This document shows, piece by piece, positions 23,359 to 33,552 of a DNA stretch of 64,000 bases. This stretch comes from Paragyromitra xinjiangensis. Taxonomy: Eukaryota; Ascomycota; Pezizomycetes; Pezizales; Discinaceae. Under the pieces are notes generated by a model that was given only the letters and a program-made list of their open reading frames with translations, was not told where the DNA came from and searched no databases. Position numbers and translations under genes: made by a program. Position 1 is the first letter of the stretch; the number at the start of each line of letters is the position of its first letter. The DNA lies in assembly GCA_038503065.1 (NCBI GenBank), contig JBCAMK010000011.1, forward strand, positions 1,302,001 to 1,366,000, read 5' to 3'.

Positions 23359-25575
23359 ATGTCTGCAGCTACGTCGTTCTGGGAATGTCCGTGCCCAGCA
23401 TGTGCGCTGGATTACTTCTGGGGGCGCACTCCCGGACATGTCACGAGTATTACAGTCGCATCTACTCAAGATTCAGCCAAGCCTACATCAAAAGAAGTCC
23501 TTAATCCCACCAAGGAACCGGTATTTAATTCAAGCACTGATCCCCAGAACTCAGTCAAGCTTATTCATAAGAGTCTCTCCAAGCCTACCAAGCATAACTC
23601 TAGTACTGGAACTCTCCTTACCCAAGGCCCAGTCAGACCTACCTCTAGGGACGTCTCCAATTCTACCAAGCAAAAGTTATCCAACCTAACTACTAGCTCC
23701 CAAGGCCAAGTCAAATCTACTTCTAGAGGTGTCCCTAATCTGATCGGGCATAATACAATCACACCAGTCTCCCTTACCCTAGATCCAGTTAAACCTATTC
23801 CCAAAGGCGTCTCGAGTTTCGCCAAAAAAGAAATACTAGATCCCAGCACTAAGCCCCAAGATCCTCCTAAGTCGAAGTCTGGAGAAGCCCTCGGTTCAGC
23901 TAAGGAAAGGCCATTAAATTCGAGCACTAGCTCCCAGGATTCGACCAAGCCCGCCCCTAAAGCTTCCGCTGATTCTACCAAACATAATCTAAGCACTGGA
24001 GTTTCTGTAACCCACTTGCAATATTCAACCGAATCAGTCTCAGAAAACGACCTTAGACCCACCAAAGAACTGGTGCTTGATATCGATTCAAACACTGAAA
24101 TTCTTGTAGCTCCTCCACAAGACCTAATCAATTATATCGCCGGGAAACATCAAACCCACCGCCAAGACCCACAAAATAAGATAAAAATGGCCATCGACGC
24201 GAGCATAGTTGATTCTAAGTCTAATGATTTACCTACCGGTCCCAGCCCCGATGACTGCCTCCAACGACTCCAGATGCATACTACAAGAGAAAAGAAGGGA
24301 TTGGGGAAAAAGTTTTTCGAGAGTCTAGATAAGAAGTATGGCAAAACAGCTGCAGATATGGTCGGCAAGTTGATCGAAGAGGGCTGCGAACAACGCGAAG
24401 TTGCGATGGATCTTTCAATACTGATACTTTATGATCTTGTCATATTAATTGGTTTGATCTTCTCATGCCAGGCGTTTGTCTTTCCGGATCCTAACGTGCG
24501 GACATAGATGATAGTACTTCCATGGCATCCGGTGAGAGTACCAAAACTCTCAGAAACACCCTCAAGGAGATTGTACAGATTTACAATCTCGCCAACGAAA
24601 ACGGAATAAAGTCCATTCGATTTATAAATCACCACAAAGGCAAAGGGAATGTTAAATTAGGGGATTTGGAGAATGTAGTTGACCGTTGTTCGCGCGTCGG
24701 CGTGACTCGGATAGGCACAGAATTACATAGAAAAATTTTGATCCCGTTTGCGCTAGGCAGCAAGGAGAAAAAAGTTACCATGACTAAACCTCTCCTTGTA
24801 ATGGTCATTACGGATGGAACGGTAAGTCTTTATATAAAGCATTGCTTTTCCTCCAAAATAATGTTCATAACCTAGGACTAACTCCAAGGTTATTACTTCT
24901 TTCAGGTCGAGGGAGAGAGGAAAGGTCTTTTGGAAGAGGTTATCATCAACTGCAATACGATTCTGAAGAAGCGTGAACAGGGAGAAGAAGGTTTTTATTT
25001 CAGCCTTGGTCTTGTTTCTTTATTTAAGTTTCGCTGGTTCTGACCTGGCTGGTTCCCAAGCTGTTGCATTCCAGTTCATTCGTATTGGAAGAGACCCAGA
25101 CGCCATAAAGCTCCTCAGAGATCTTGATGACCACCCCAAGGTGGGGAAGCACATCGATTGTCTACCGGGTACGTAAATTCAAATTCCAAACTCGTATCCC
25201 ATTTTTATTCGTATAATTTACTAATAGATTTTTTAAAGACGACGTTAATCTTGAGGATATCGACGAGCCAAAGAAGTGGAAAGAGATAAAATGGAATGTG
25301 GTATGCTATGAACCCTTCCTCCAACCCACTAGGAACGATCTGTGTCAAAAGAGGGCCTTGAAGTCTAACCTCCTAAACATTATTAGATGGCTAAGATATT
25401 AGTCGGAGCAATGGTTCCACATGTAAGTTGTCATATTTCATGGGAAGAAGTTCAATTACTAACTTTCATATAGTGGGATGACCATGACAAAGAGATCGAG
25501 CTGGAAGATCTGCAGCTGGGCGGAGATGAGAGTTCCGAGCCTAACCAAGAAGTTGAGGACGATGAGGACGACTGA
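23359..25575 (+). CDS. von Willebrand A domain protein with 26-residue tandem repeats
   Basis: Seven exons joined in phase: 23359..24451, 24508..24821, 24906..24990, 25061..25168, 25239..25300, 25387..25422, 25474..25575 (599 aa). Residues 1-37 include a Cys-rich start (WECPCPACALDYFWGR). Residues 38-219 are seven 26-residue repeats, with a decayed eighth. After a polar linker comes KKFFESLDKKYGKTAADMVGKL and then a vWA domain: LYDLVILIDDSTSM holds the metal-site motif D365-x-S367-x-S369 across the first intron. Further candidate metal ligands are Thr in TRIGTELHRK and Asp in LVMVITDGT. The C-terminus is acidic (QEVEDDEDD). No signal peptide or membrane helix is evident, so probably intracellular. 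The vWA call rests on the DDSTSM and VITDG motifs; ligand and partner are unknown. Upstream exons cannot be excluded. Confidence 0.85.
23470..24015 (+). repeat. In-frame 78-bp minisatellite (7 units) in vWA gene
   Basis: Seven consecutive 78-nt units, no gaps, encode 26-residue repeats rich in Lys, Pro, Ser and Thr. Each begins like D-(S/P)-x-K-P and contains a K-E/K-H or T-K centre. Examples of unit starts are DSAKPTSKEV, GPVRPTSRDV, DPVKPIPKGV and DSTKPAPKAS. An eighth, poorly conserved unit may reach 24093. Exact register with strong divergence suggests an old expansion kept in frame. Confidence 0.88.
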
Positions 25576-26060
25576 TCGGTGCTGCTTTTATGTATATATA
25601 ATCATAGTTTAACATAGATATCCGGAACAGGAATTTTGGAAGACATGAATTGTGATAAGTTACGGGAATGCATGCGACTATTGAATTTTGGAATTCAACA
25701 AAGTTCGAGACATGTGTATGGGCGACTTTTTGTTCGTTCAAAATTTAATAAAGGCGTATGTTCGAGTAGATATATAGTTATACTCGTATAAATTACTGAT
25801 ACTAATGTCTACTTTGGGATTTTGAGAACTCGGTTTCTGTCCGCCGCTGGTGTTGGGCTAGGCTCCTACGGCTGGTGTGTTTTGTATGGAGTGAATAATA
25901 CTGCGAGTGATAAACTGTGGATGCGGCTCCTACTCTAGTCGCGTTAGCCCTAACCCCGGTTGGTTGTGGGAAAAAACCTTTCCGAATCCAAATCCACTGA
26001 ACATCATCCTGTTACAATCAAAAGTCTGCAATTCTACGCCTGCAATTAAAGCACGGAATC
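25576..26060. other. Intergenic: vWA 3' flank and UTP14 promoter
   Basis: About 485 bp between two genes on the plus strand. AT-rich immediately after the vWA stop. No open frame of interest. Confidence 0.5.
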
Positions 26061-29000
26061 ATGGCGCCCCGCTCCACGAACCGATCGCGGGCTCGTCAGA
26101 ACCCAAAAAATCGTTCCCTTAATGCATTTGCCATCGCCTCCTCGCAAGTCTCTGAGAAGCCTGCGGTCGCCGCTCACAGACTCGGGCAGGCGCCCCATAA
26201 GGCTGGGAATAAATGGGCGAAGAAAAATGACAACGATGACGAAGATGCGGATCAGGAAATAGGGAAGAGAGCAAGGAGAGATGATGAAAGTATAGAGGGT
26301 GGCAGTGATTCAGATGGTGGGCAATGGAAGGTGGGCGTTGACAGCGATGACGAGAGCGATATCGACAGTGACGAAGCAATGGGGGAGAGCGACGAGGAGC
26401 GGTTTGCAGATTTCGCATTCAGAGGAAGTTCATCGACGGGGAAAGTAAAGAAGAAGGGGGGAGCTAAGGGAATGGATTTAGATGAAAGTGAAGAAGACGA
26501 CGAGGACGAAGACGATGAGCTGGAGGATGGAGAAGGCTTTATTGATCTCTCGGAGATGCTCGATAGAGCTGAGACTCCAAGCGATGATGGTCAAGAGCCT
26601 ACGGAGAAGCCAAAACTAAATCCAAGGAAGAGGGTGGCTCCTGTGCACTCGGAATCAGACAATGACTCTACATCTTCAGAGGATGATGAACTTTCAGATG
26701 GGAATAACTCCGACGATGATTCCTTCACCAATTTCTCAGAGGAAGAAGAAGATATCCCCGAAGATCCAGCCAAACTTGCCGCTCTTCAATCCCTCATTTC
26801 CTCCCTTCCCTCCTCCGTCTCCCAGCCTTCCGCAAAGCGCATCCGCCTTGACGACCCAAATGAAGGCAAAACCCCTAACGAATACAATCTTTCACTCAGC
26901 TCGACCTCTCAAAAACTCACCATCGAGGACCTCATGCCCTCTATCACTAACCCCCACCTTAAGAAATCCCTCAAAGTGCTCGCCGAAACTACTCCCGCAG
27001 GCGCCAAAAAATCCGGCGTCCAAGGAAAGCTCTCCGCACCTCTTGCAAAACGCCAGCAAGACAAACTCGACCGTGCAGCAGCCTACGAGAAAGCCAATCA
27101 AACATTGGGTCGATGGGTCGATACCGTCAAACAGAACCGTGAAGCGGAGCACCTCCATTTCCCCCTCGCCAACGCACCAAATGCCCCCATTAAAGCACCG
27201 GCCAGAATACCAGCCATGACAACGACCAATTCAACTCCGCTGACAGCCCTCGAAGAAACCATCTCTAGTATCTTGAAAGATTCGAATATGGCCTCCGAGA
27301 AGCAGATTGCCGAATTTGAGTCCCTAAAAACCAACAAGCTCTCCATTGAAGATGTCCAAAAACGTACCGCCGAGCTCCGGATGGCGCGGGAGCTTCTGTA
27401 CCGAGAGGAGCTCAAGGCGAAGCGCATAAAGAAGATCAAATCTAAAGCTTATCACCGCATTCACAAGAAGGAGAGGATGCGGCAAGAAGAGGCTATTGAG
27501 GAGGCACTTGCGCTCGAGAGAGGCGGCATCCCAGACGAAGAGGAGACGATGGAGCGAGAGCGGAAGAGGGCCGAGGAGAGGATGACATTACGGCATAAAC
27601 AGAGTAAATGGGCAAAGGGGATGAAAGAGTCTGGTAGAACTATCTGGGACGGTGAAGCTCAAGATGGGGCGATTGATATGGCGAGGCGGGCGGAAGAGCT
27701 GAAGAGGAGGATAAGAGGGAAAGATGTAGCGGGGGGGGATAGCGAGGAGGAGGAGAGCAGTAGCGAGGAGAATGATGATGAATTTGATGAGGAGGGTGTA
27801 CAAATCAGGAAAAATTTGCTGAGGGATATCGAGAAAGCAGAGACGGCTGCTGGGGAAACAGCAGCAGTTGGCGGTAGTAAGAAGTTAGGTGGGAGGCTAA
27901 TGGAGATGAAATTTATGCAGAATGCCGAAGCAGCTAGGAGGAAGGAAAACGATGCTGCCTTGGAAGACCTCCGCAAATCATTGGAAGACGATGATGGGGT
28001 TGGTGGTGATGAATCAGAGGATGACCTTGAAGAAACGAAGCAGTTCAGCGGCAGAATAACCTTCAAGCCTAAGAAAGATATCCAGCCCACCGCTCCCAAA
28101 CCCGATAAATCTGAGTTCGAGGAAATAGACCAAAGCGACTCAGAAGTCGAAGATGCCGAAGACGAAGAAGTTACATTTGTCAATAGAGCTACTGCAACCT
28201 CAACGACGCCCGGGAATCCCTTCTCACGCCCAAAGCTATCCACCGAAAAAACTGGGGGCAAGCAGTTCTCCTCCAGCCAAAACAGTAATTCCTCGATGCC
28301 GACAGGTAATCCTTGGGTTACCAAGGACCCCAATGTATCTCTCATCCAGCCCAAACAGCAAAATTTACTCCCGGGTAAACAAGAAAACAAAAGTGAACGA
28401 ATGAACCGCAAGCTCGCAAAGAATCGCAAGCTCGCATTGGAAAACCCCGCCCAAAACGAGGATGTGGAAATCGACACTACCTTATCACTCAAATTAACGC
28501 CTAGAGTTGCCAACCCTGATGGTGATAGCGATGATGAGGCCAGCGACCGGGAGATTAACTTAATCCCTACTAAGGGTGGTAAGAAAATCAACAATAACCA
28601 AAGAGAATTGGTGAAGCGCGCTTTCGCGGGAGATAATGTCGTCACGGATTTTACGAAAGAGAAAAAGCAAACAATCGAGGACGAGGGCGACAAAGTGATC
28701 GACGAGACCTTGCCAGGTTGGGGAAGGTGGACAGGGGAGGGCATCAACAATAATAGCAAAAATCCACAGAAGAAGTTCCTTAGGACGGTCCAAGGTATTG
28801 ATAAAGACAAGAGAAAGGATGCAAAACTGGCTAAAGTTATTATCAACGAGAAACGGGTCAAGAAGGTATTACACAGCCCTCAGTTTTTTATTTATCGCGA
28901 CTACTTTATGCTAAAAGCGAGATAGAATACTAAATATAATGCTTCGAACCTCCCTCATCCATTCGAGACCAAGCAGCAATACGAACGAAGCCTCCGTATT

Positions 29001-29111
29001 CCAATAGGACCGGAGTGGACTACAAAGGCGACGTTCCAAGATTCAACAATGCCGAGAGTTATGGTCAAGCAAGGTGTTGTTGTGGAAGCTATTACGGCTC
29101 CCTTCAAATAA
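26061..29111 (+). CDS. UTP14: U3 snoRNP / SSU processome protein Utp14
   Basis: Nucleolar protein of the small-subunit processome; in yeast Utp14 activates the Dhr1 helicase during 18S rRNA maturation. Exon 1 (26061..28865, 935 codons) joins in phase 0 to exon 2 (28926..29111), giving 996 aa. The 60-nt intron has a GTATTA donor. The body alternates acidic Asp/Glu/Ser blocks with basic helical segments. Family marks are the basic region KAKRIKKIKSKAYHRIHKKER, the following HKQSKWAK, NPWV around residue 750, LVKRAFAGDNVVTDFTKEK, LPGWGRWTGEG and the C-terminal HPFETKQQYERSLRIPIGPEW. Without the splice the last 62 residues, including the conserved PIGPEW block, would be lost. Confidence 0.96.
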
Positions 29112-30352
29112 TTCCTGTTTTAGACCTTCATTAATATCCACTTCGTCTTTGGCTTGTGTAATTTCCCTTTGTTCTGGGGAGGGCATGGGATAAAAAGTTT
29201 TGTTTTGTATAAACTGTATAGAAGCCTGTTCTAGAAAAATATTAGCTATGGCTTCTGATGGCAGAAGACTCAATATTCTAGTCCAACACTCAGTTTCTTG
29301 GTAGTCGGCAAGTTGCTAACCGAAAAAATTTCAGATACACAATGGTCACGTATTGTCACTCGGTTTCGTCGATTCACAGAACGTTAGAATGAGCTACACC
29401 CTCAAATGCCTGATTAAGTGTGTGTTATGCATACTGACGAACTTTTCGGAAGATGATGGGTTAGAATTTTTAACGATGAAGCGAGGAGATGTATTGAGTG
29501 ATTATTTATAATTGAACAAGCATTTGTTGTTCCCTTGGAAATTTAACTCCAAGGAAACAGTATGCGGTTGGCACACCTACCTTTATGGAGATAAAATGAC
29601 GGCGAAACTTCTTGAAAAGACTTCGATAGCGCAACTGAGTGGGGATGGCAGCTTACATTGTATCTAGCTTGCAGGGATACCATCATTCAGCTGAGGGTGC
29701 TAGAAGTGGTAAGTAACTACCGGTGAAACGGCCCTTGAGCTGGTTGGCGTAGATTTGTAGTTTCCTGGCGCTGGCCATGATCGGTACCGCTCTCGAGAAA
29801 AACAAATATTAAATTTTAGATTCTACCTACTTCCTTTGTACGTGTTTGTTTTATTAGGTTTGAGGGGTTTAGGGGTTTGGAATATTCTTGTTTATACAAT
29901 CTTGCTTATTGTGGAGACGGGTGGTGGCATAATCTCTACATGTACTACAGGTGTAGGGAAAAGTCTGTCACCAGGTGGCGGTGCTAGCGCCGGTTCTTTC
30001 CTTCACCCTTAACACTCTGGGGCTCTTCTTTCGTTAAGTAATCCCTAATTTTCTTTATCTCTGAAGCCTCTCTACTTTCTGTAAGATTGCTGTAAAGTTT
30101 TAAGTCTTGAGTTGAGTTGGCGGTCAAGTTTCGTACCGCCAGCATGGCCACCTGGTGACAGACTTTTCCCCTACATGTATTCATGAGATGTCTCGAACGA
30201 TAGCTCAGAAATAGGTAGCCAATTGTAATCATCCCTGTTGTACTTCCACGTGACCAGATGACCGTGATTTATAAGACACGTCTTCTCCAACAGGTATGAG
30301 TAAGTTTCGCGTTTCTGTTTCCAACTTATATTCCATCACGCCTCCATCAAAG
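29112..30352. other. Intergenic: UTP14 3' flank to Zn2Cys6 promoter
   Basis: About 1.24 kb. Contains the inverted-repeat element described separately (29937-30179). On the minus strand a short start-like segment (from 29776: MASARKLQIYANQLKGRF) and an open frame at 29043..29273 could be parts of a small gene, but I could not build a convincing exon chain. Otherwise AT-rich. Confidence 0.4.
29937..30179. repeat. Inverted-repeat (MITE-like) element, 243 bp
   Basis: Two arms form an imperfect inverted repeat. A perfect 24-bp core (GGGAAAAGTCTGTCACCAGG plus TGGC) lies at 29956-29979, with its reverse complement at 30147-30170; similarity continues a few bases on each side. The arms are about 167 bp apart. 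The octamer TACATGTA lies outside each arm (29937 and 30172). A possible non-autonomous terminal-inverted-repeat element, or a hairpin-forming intergenic repeat. No transposase and no convincing target-site duplication are seen; an 82-codon minus-strand frame covering it is probably incidental. Confidence 0.6.
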
Positions 30353-31957
30353 ATGCCCACCTGTATCCATTGCAATAGAGCCTTAAATAGCAGTCAGTTA
30401 TCCTAAATTTTCTCTCCTCACTAAACTAATCCACTCTTAGCTACAGCCAGCACCCACCGATGCCGTGCAAAGCAGCGACCTCCTCGACGAAAATCATGCA
30501 CTCACTGCTATACTGCAAAAGTTAGATGCGAACCGTCAACTCATAGTTGTGTAAGATGTGAGGTTAAGAACCTAGAATGCCAATTTCCCAGTGGCTCGAT
30601 GCCAAGGCTGCCCCATACCAGGATAGAACTCCCTAGCCCTAGACCTTCGATGTCTTCGGGAGATGGCTTAGACGGACTGGGAAATATTGGGGATGATATA
30701 AATTTCGGTGAAATGCTAGATGGTTTAGGGTCAAATGATATACATGATATTGATGCCATAACGCAGCCTACGTTCTCTTGGGCCGAGTTTGCCCTCCCAA
30801 CTCTAAATCAGTCTGAGCTTCCACTCGAGCCAGTATTAGGAGCGCCAAATACTCTCAATAATGGTACAAGCGATATACTAGTCGGAGAATTTGAACCACC
30901 ATGGACACCCGGCCACTTTCTATACCCACGTTATTTACCCCGAGATATTCGGTCTCCAAGGGTACGGCACACAGTAGTTTCTCTTACCGAGAGACTAATG
31001 ATAATGGCCCTGCGGTCGTACCCGAACATGATGCAGCCAGACGGATTCCCGCCGTTTATTCATCTAACGCAACACAAGCATGAAGATATGAAGACAACAT
31101 TGGAGAATTGCGTTAGCCTGGTACTGCTGTGGAAGTCACAGAAAGAGTTTAATAAACGATTTGTCGGGGAAAGTATCGATAGAGAAAGGATCAAATTGCT
31201 GGGCGAAGTATATCATTCATTACATCTGTCGCAGCTGGCCTATGTAGTAACGTACGGGCAGTATCGATCGTCCTCTATACATGGAATGTTGGCAGCTATA
31301 CAAGGATTTACTATATATGCGCTACTAGAATATCTCAACCTAGATTCCGAGGGTTCTAGGGCTGAGCGGAAATACATACCTGCCATCCATGTTTGTTTGG
31401 GTTATATCTTCTACATTAGTCACATTAACTAAAAGCATGTTGAACTGATCATGAGCTTCGCCGTAATATCAAGGACATGGCATACTATTCATTCCGTCCT
31501 GGTTTAATCTGCCACTCCGAGTTGATTGGCCAACGCCCATCATGGGAAGACTGGATTCTCGTTGAATCACGAAGACGGTAGGGCACCCCCCCCTACTTAC
31601 ATAGAATACCAAAGCTTATTTTCTCTTTGGATGACTAGGTTAATGGTCGTTCTCTTCATCTTCGACTCACTCTGCGAGTTACAGAGGGGTGGGAATGTAA
31701 TAGTATGTCCTGAAGTTGGTGAGATGCCTTTGCTATCTAGTAAGAGACTTTGGGAAGCCCCAAATCGGGAAACTTGGGAAATTGAGTATGAGAAGTTTCT
31801 CAAATCCCAACATGGAAGAGTTGGGGCGCTGAAGTTGAAGGATCTTTGGGTTGAGGCAGGCGGTGAGAGACTGGAGGAGTGGATCGCGGGGATGGATGTG
31901 CTCGGGAGCGAGATTCTTGGGATTGCTGTGAGCGCGAATGAGGCAGGGAGATTGTGA
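30353..31957 (+). CDS. Zn(II)2Cys6 transcription factor
   Basis: Fungal binuclear zinc-cluster DNA-binding regulator. Exons 30353..30392, 30441..31390, 31456..31577, 31639..31957 join in phase, giving 476 aa. The cluster is perfect: C33-x2-C36-x6-C43-x6-C50-x2-C53-x6-C60, with basic residues before it (RAKQRPPRRKS). A further C4-x2-C7 and H19-x-C21 lie N-terminal to it, across the first intron. The middle domain resembles fungal transcription-factor regulatory regions, for example LRRNIKDMAYYSFRPGLICHSE and SWEDWILVESRRRLMVVLFIFDSLCELQRG. The third exon's acceptor (CATGAG, 31455) was chosen because the upstream AG leaves a stop in the conserved frame. The target genes are unknown; the next gene downstream is an MFS transporter on the same strand. 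Confidence 0.85.
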
Positions 31958-33552
31958 GCCTTGGCGGTGTTGGTTATACCATGGTTCTCAAATACAGAAG
32001 ATTTTCCAAACCACTTGATTACTCTGGGATACTGGGCCGTTTTAAAGGGGATACCAAGAAAGATGTGACTGGAGCTGTGATTTCAATTGTAAGGGATCAA
32101 CGACCTCCACTAAGTAATACCAGCCAGGTTCTGGATTTCCTCGGAAGCTCGCAGCGCCTTTCAGCGCCCTTTTTAGTTTGCGTGTTCCTAATCAACGAGG
32201 AGGTTTGTCTCTATAGAATAGCTACTTTCGCCATTGCTATTTCGGTATCCCGGGTTTCCTTTCAGTTGCCCATGAGAAGCACGGGGGCTTGGAAATGAGC
32301 CGTAGCCATGCATATGCACAACCTATCCGAGCTGGTCAGGGTGCCCTTGAATAAAGCGGCCCAATGGTTGAAAATTACCGAGCGCACAAGAGCCGTTACC
32401 ACCAGATTCCCGAGCCTATTATGCTTCTGGATGTGAGTCCTAAATGATAATGGGTCCGATGGCTGTGAAATATCATACCAGCGAGTGATGTGCCAACATG
32501 CATGATCAAAGTGCAAGTCTAAGGTTAAGCATTGCCCAGGTTCTCCTTGCGTAACCTTATTCTGAGTCCTGAGCCGCTGACGTAGAAGGATGGAATCTAC
32601 GCAGTCAGGGGAAAACCTCAGTCTTGAAACTTGTTGCACATGCTCTTCTTTCCTTCTGCGTCCCTCCGTCCGACAGCCACACACGTTATGCGGGAAGAGG
32701 AAGAGAGGAGAGGAGGGGAAAAAAAAACGGACATGCAAAATATTGAAACGTCGAAACAGCTGTCCGATATGAAGTGTTGTTCATACAGTTCATGTAAGGT
32801 ACGCACCGTACATATTTGACAGAAGGGAGGTCCTGTCCTTTTCTCGAGATGCTGAATGGAAGAGTGGCGCTAATCTCGCGCGGTCGGCGCTGTGCTCAGA
32901 CATGTCGCCAGGCCAAGCAGAGCAGGAGCCTATCGGCTTGGCGTATCTGATACACTCTCGCCCCTGACATATGTCCCTGGCCCCACCGATCAACAGCACC
33001 CACTCTCTTTTGGCTGCTCCCACCGCCCCAATGATTGGACGATGCATCCCCACGCTCTTCTGGCGGTTCATAAACCACATCTGAAGCCCGTTTAGCTCGC
33101 GGGAACCTCCCTGGCCCCCCTTCTTCCTCTCTGCAGGCCCCCCTGGAAACGCTGCTTAGAGCAGTCTCGAGGAGTATCGAGTCTCGACGACCACAACTTC
33201 CTCCCACACTCCTTCACACTCTCACACTCTTTCACCCTGTGTTGTTAGATAGTTGTTGGTTACCTCATTCTCTTGCCCCTCCAACGGCCTGTTGGAAGAA
33301 CTGTCCGTCGACATCCCCAACAATAAACAACCACGCCTCCCAGAAACTCATTTGCTGTCAATTTTCTAAAGTACTCCTTCGAGTAATGAGAAAGACTGTC
33401 TCATGAGGCTCTTGTAACCGCTATCACCACATTCATTTTGAACCTATTTGGACTATTCTCGTCCAAAGACACTCCTTAACCAGAAAACCAAAAAACATCA
33501 CCAACTACAATCCTGTGCCGGACACAGTATTATTCACGCTCACCCAGCAATA
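31958..33552. other. Intergenic: upstream region of MFS gene
   Basis: About 1.6 kb without a convincing gene; a 158-codon minus-strand frame (32262..32738) is not recognisable. Just before the MFS start the plus strand is C/T-rich with CACTCT repeats (about 33205-33240), typical of fungal transcription start and leader regions. Confidence 0.5.

Noticed and set aside
29984..30232. 82-codon minus-strand open frame
   Set aside because: Lies almost entirely inside the inverted-repeat element and has no family signature.
32262..32738. 158-codon minus-strand open frame upstream of the MFS gene
   Set aside because: Low-complexity start and no conserved features; overlaps the likely promoter region.
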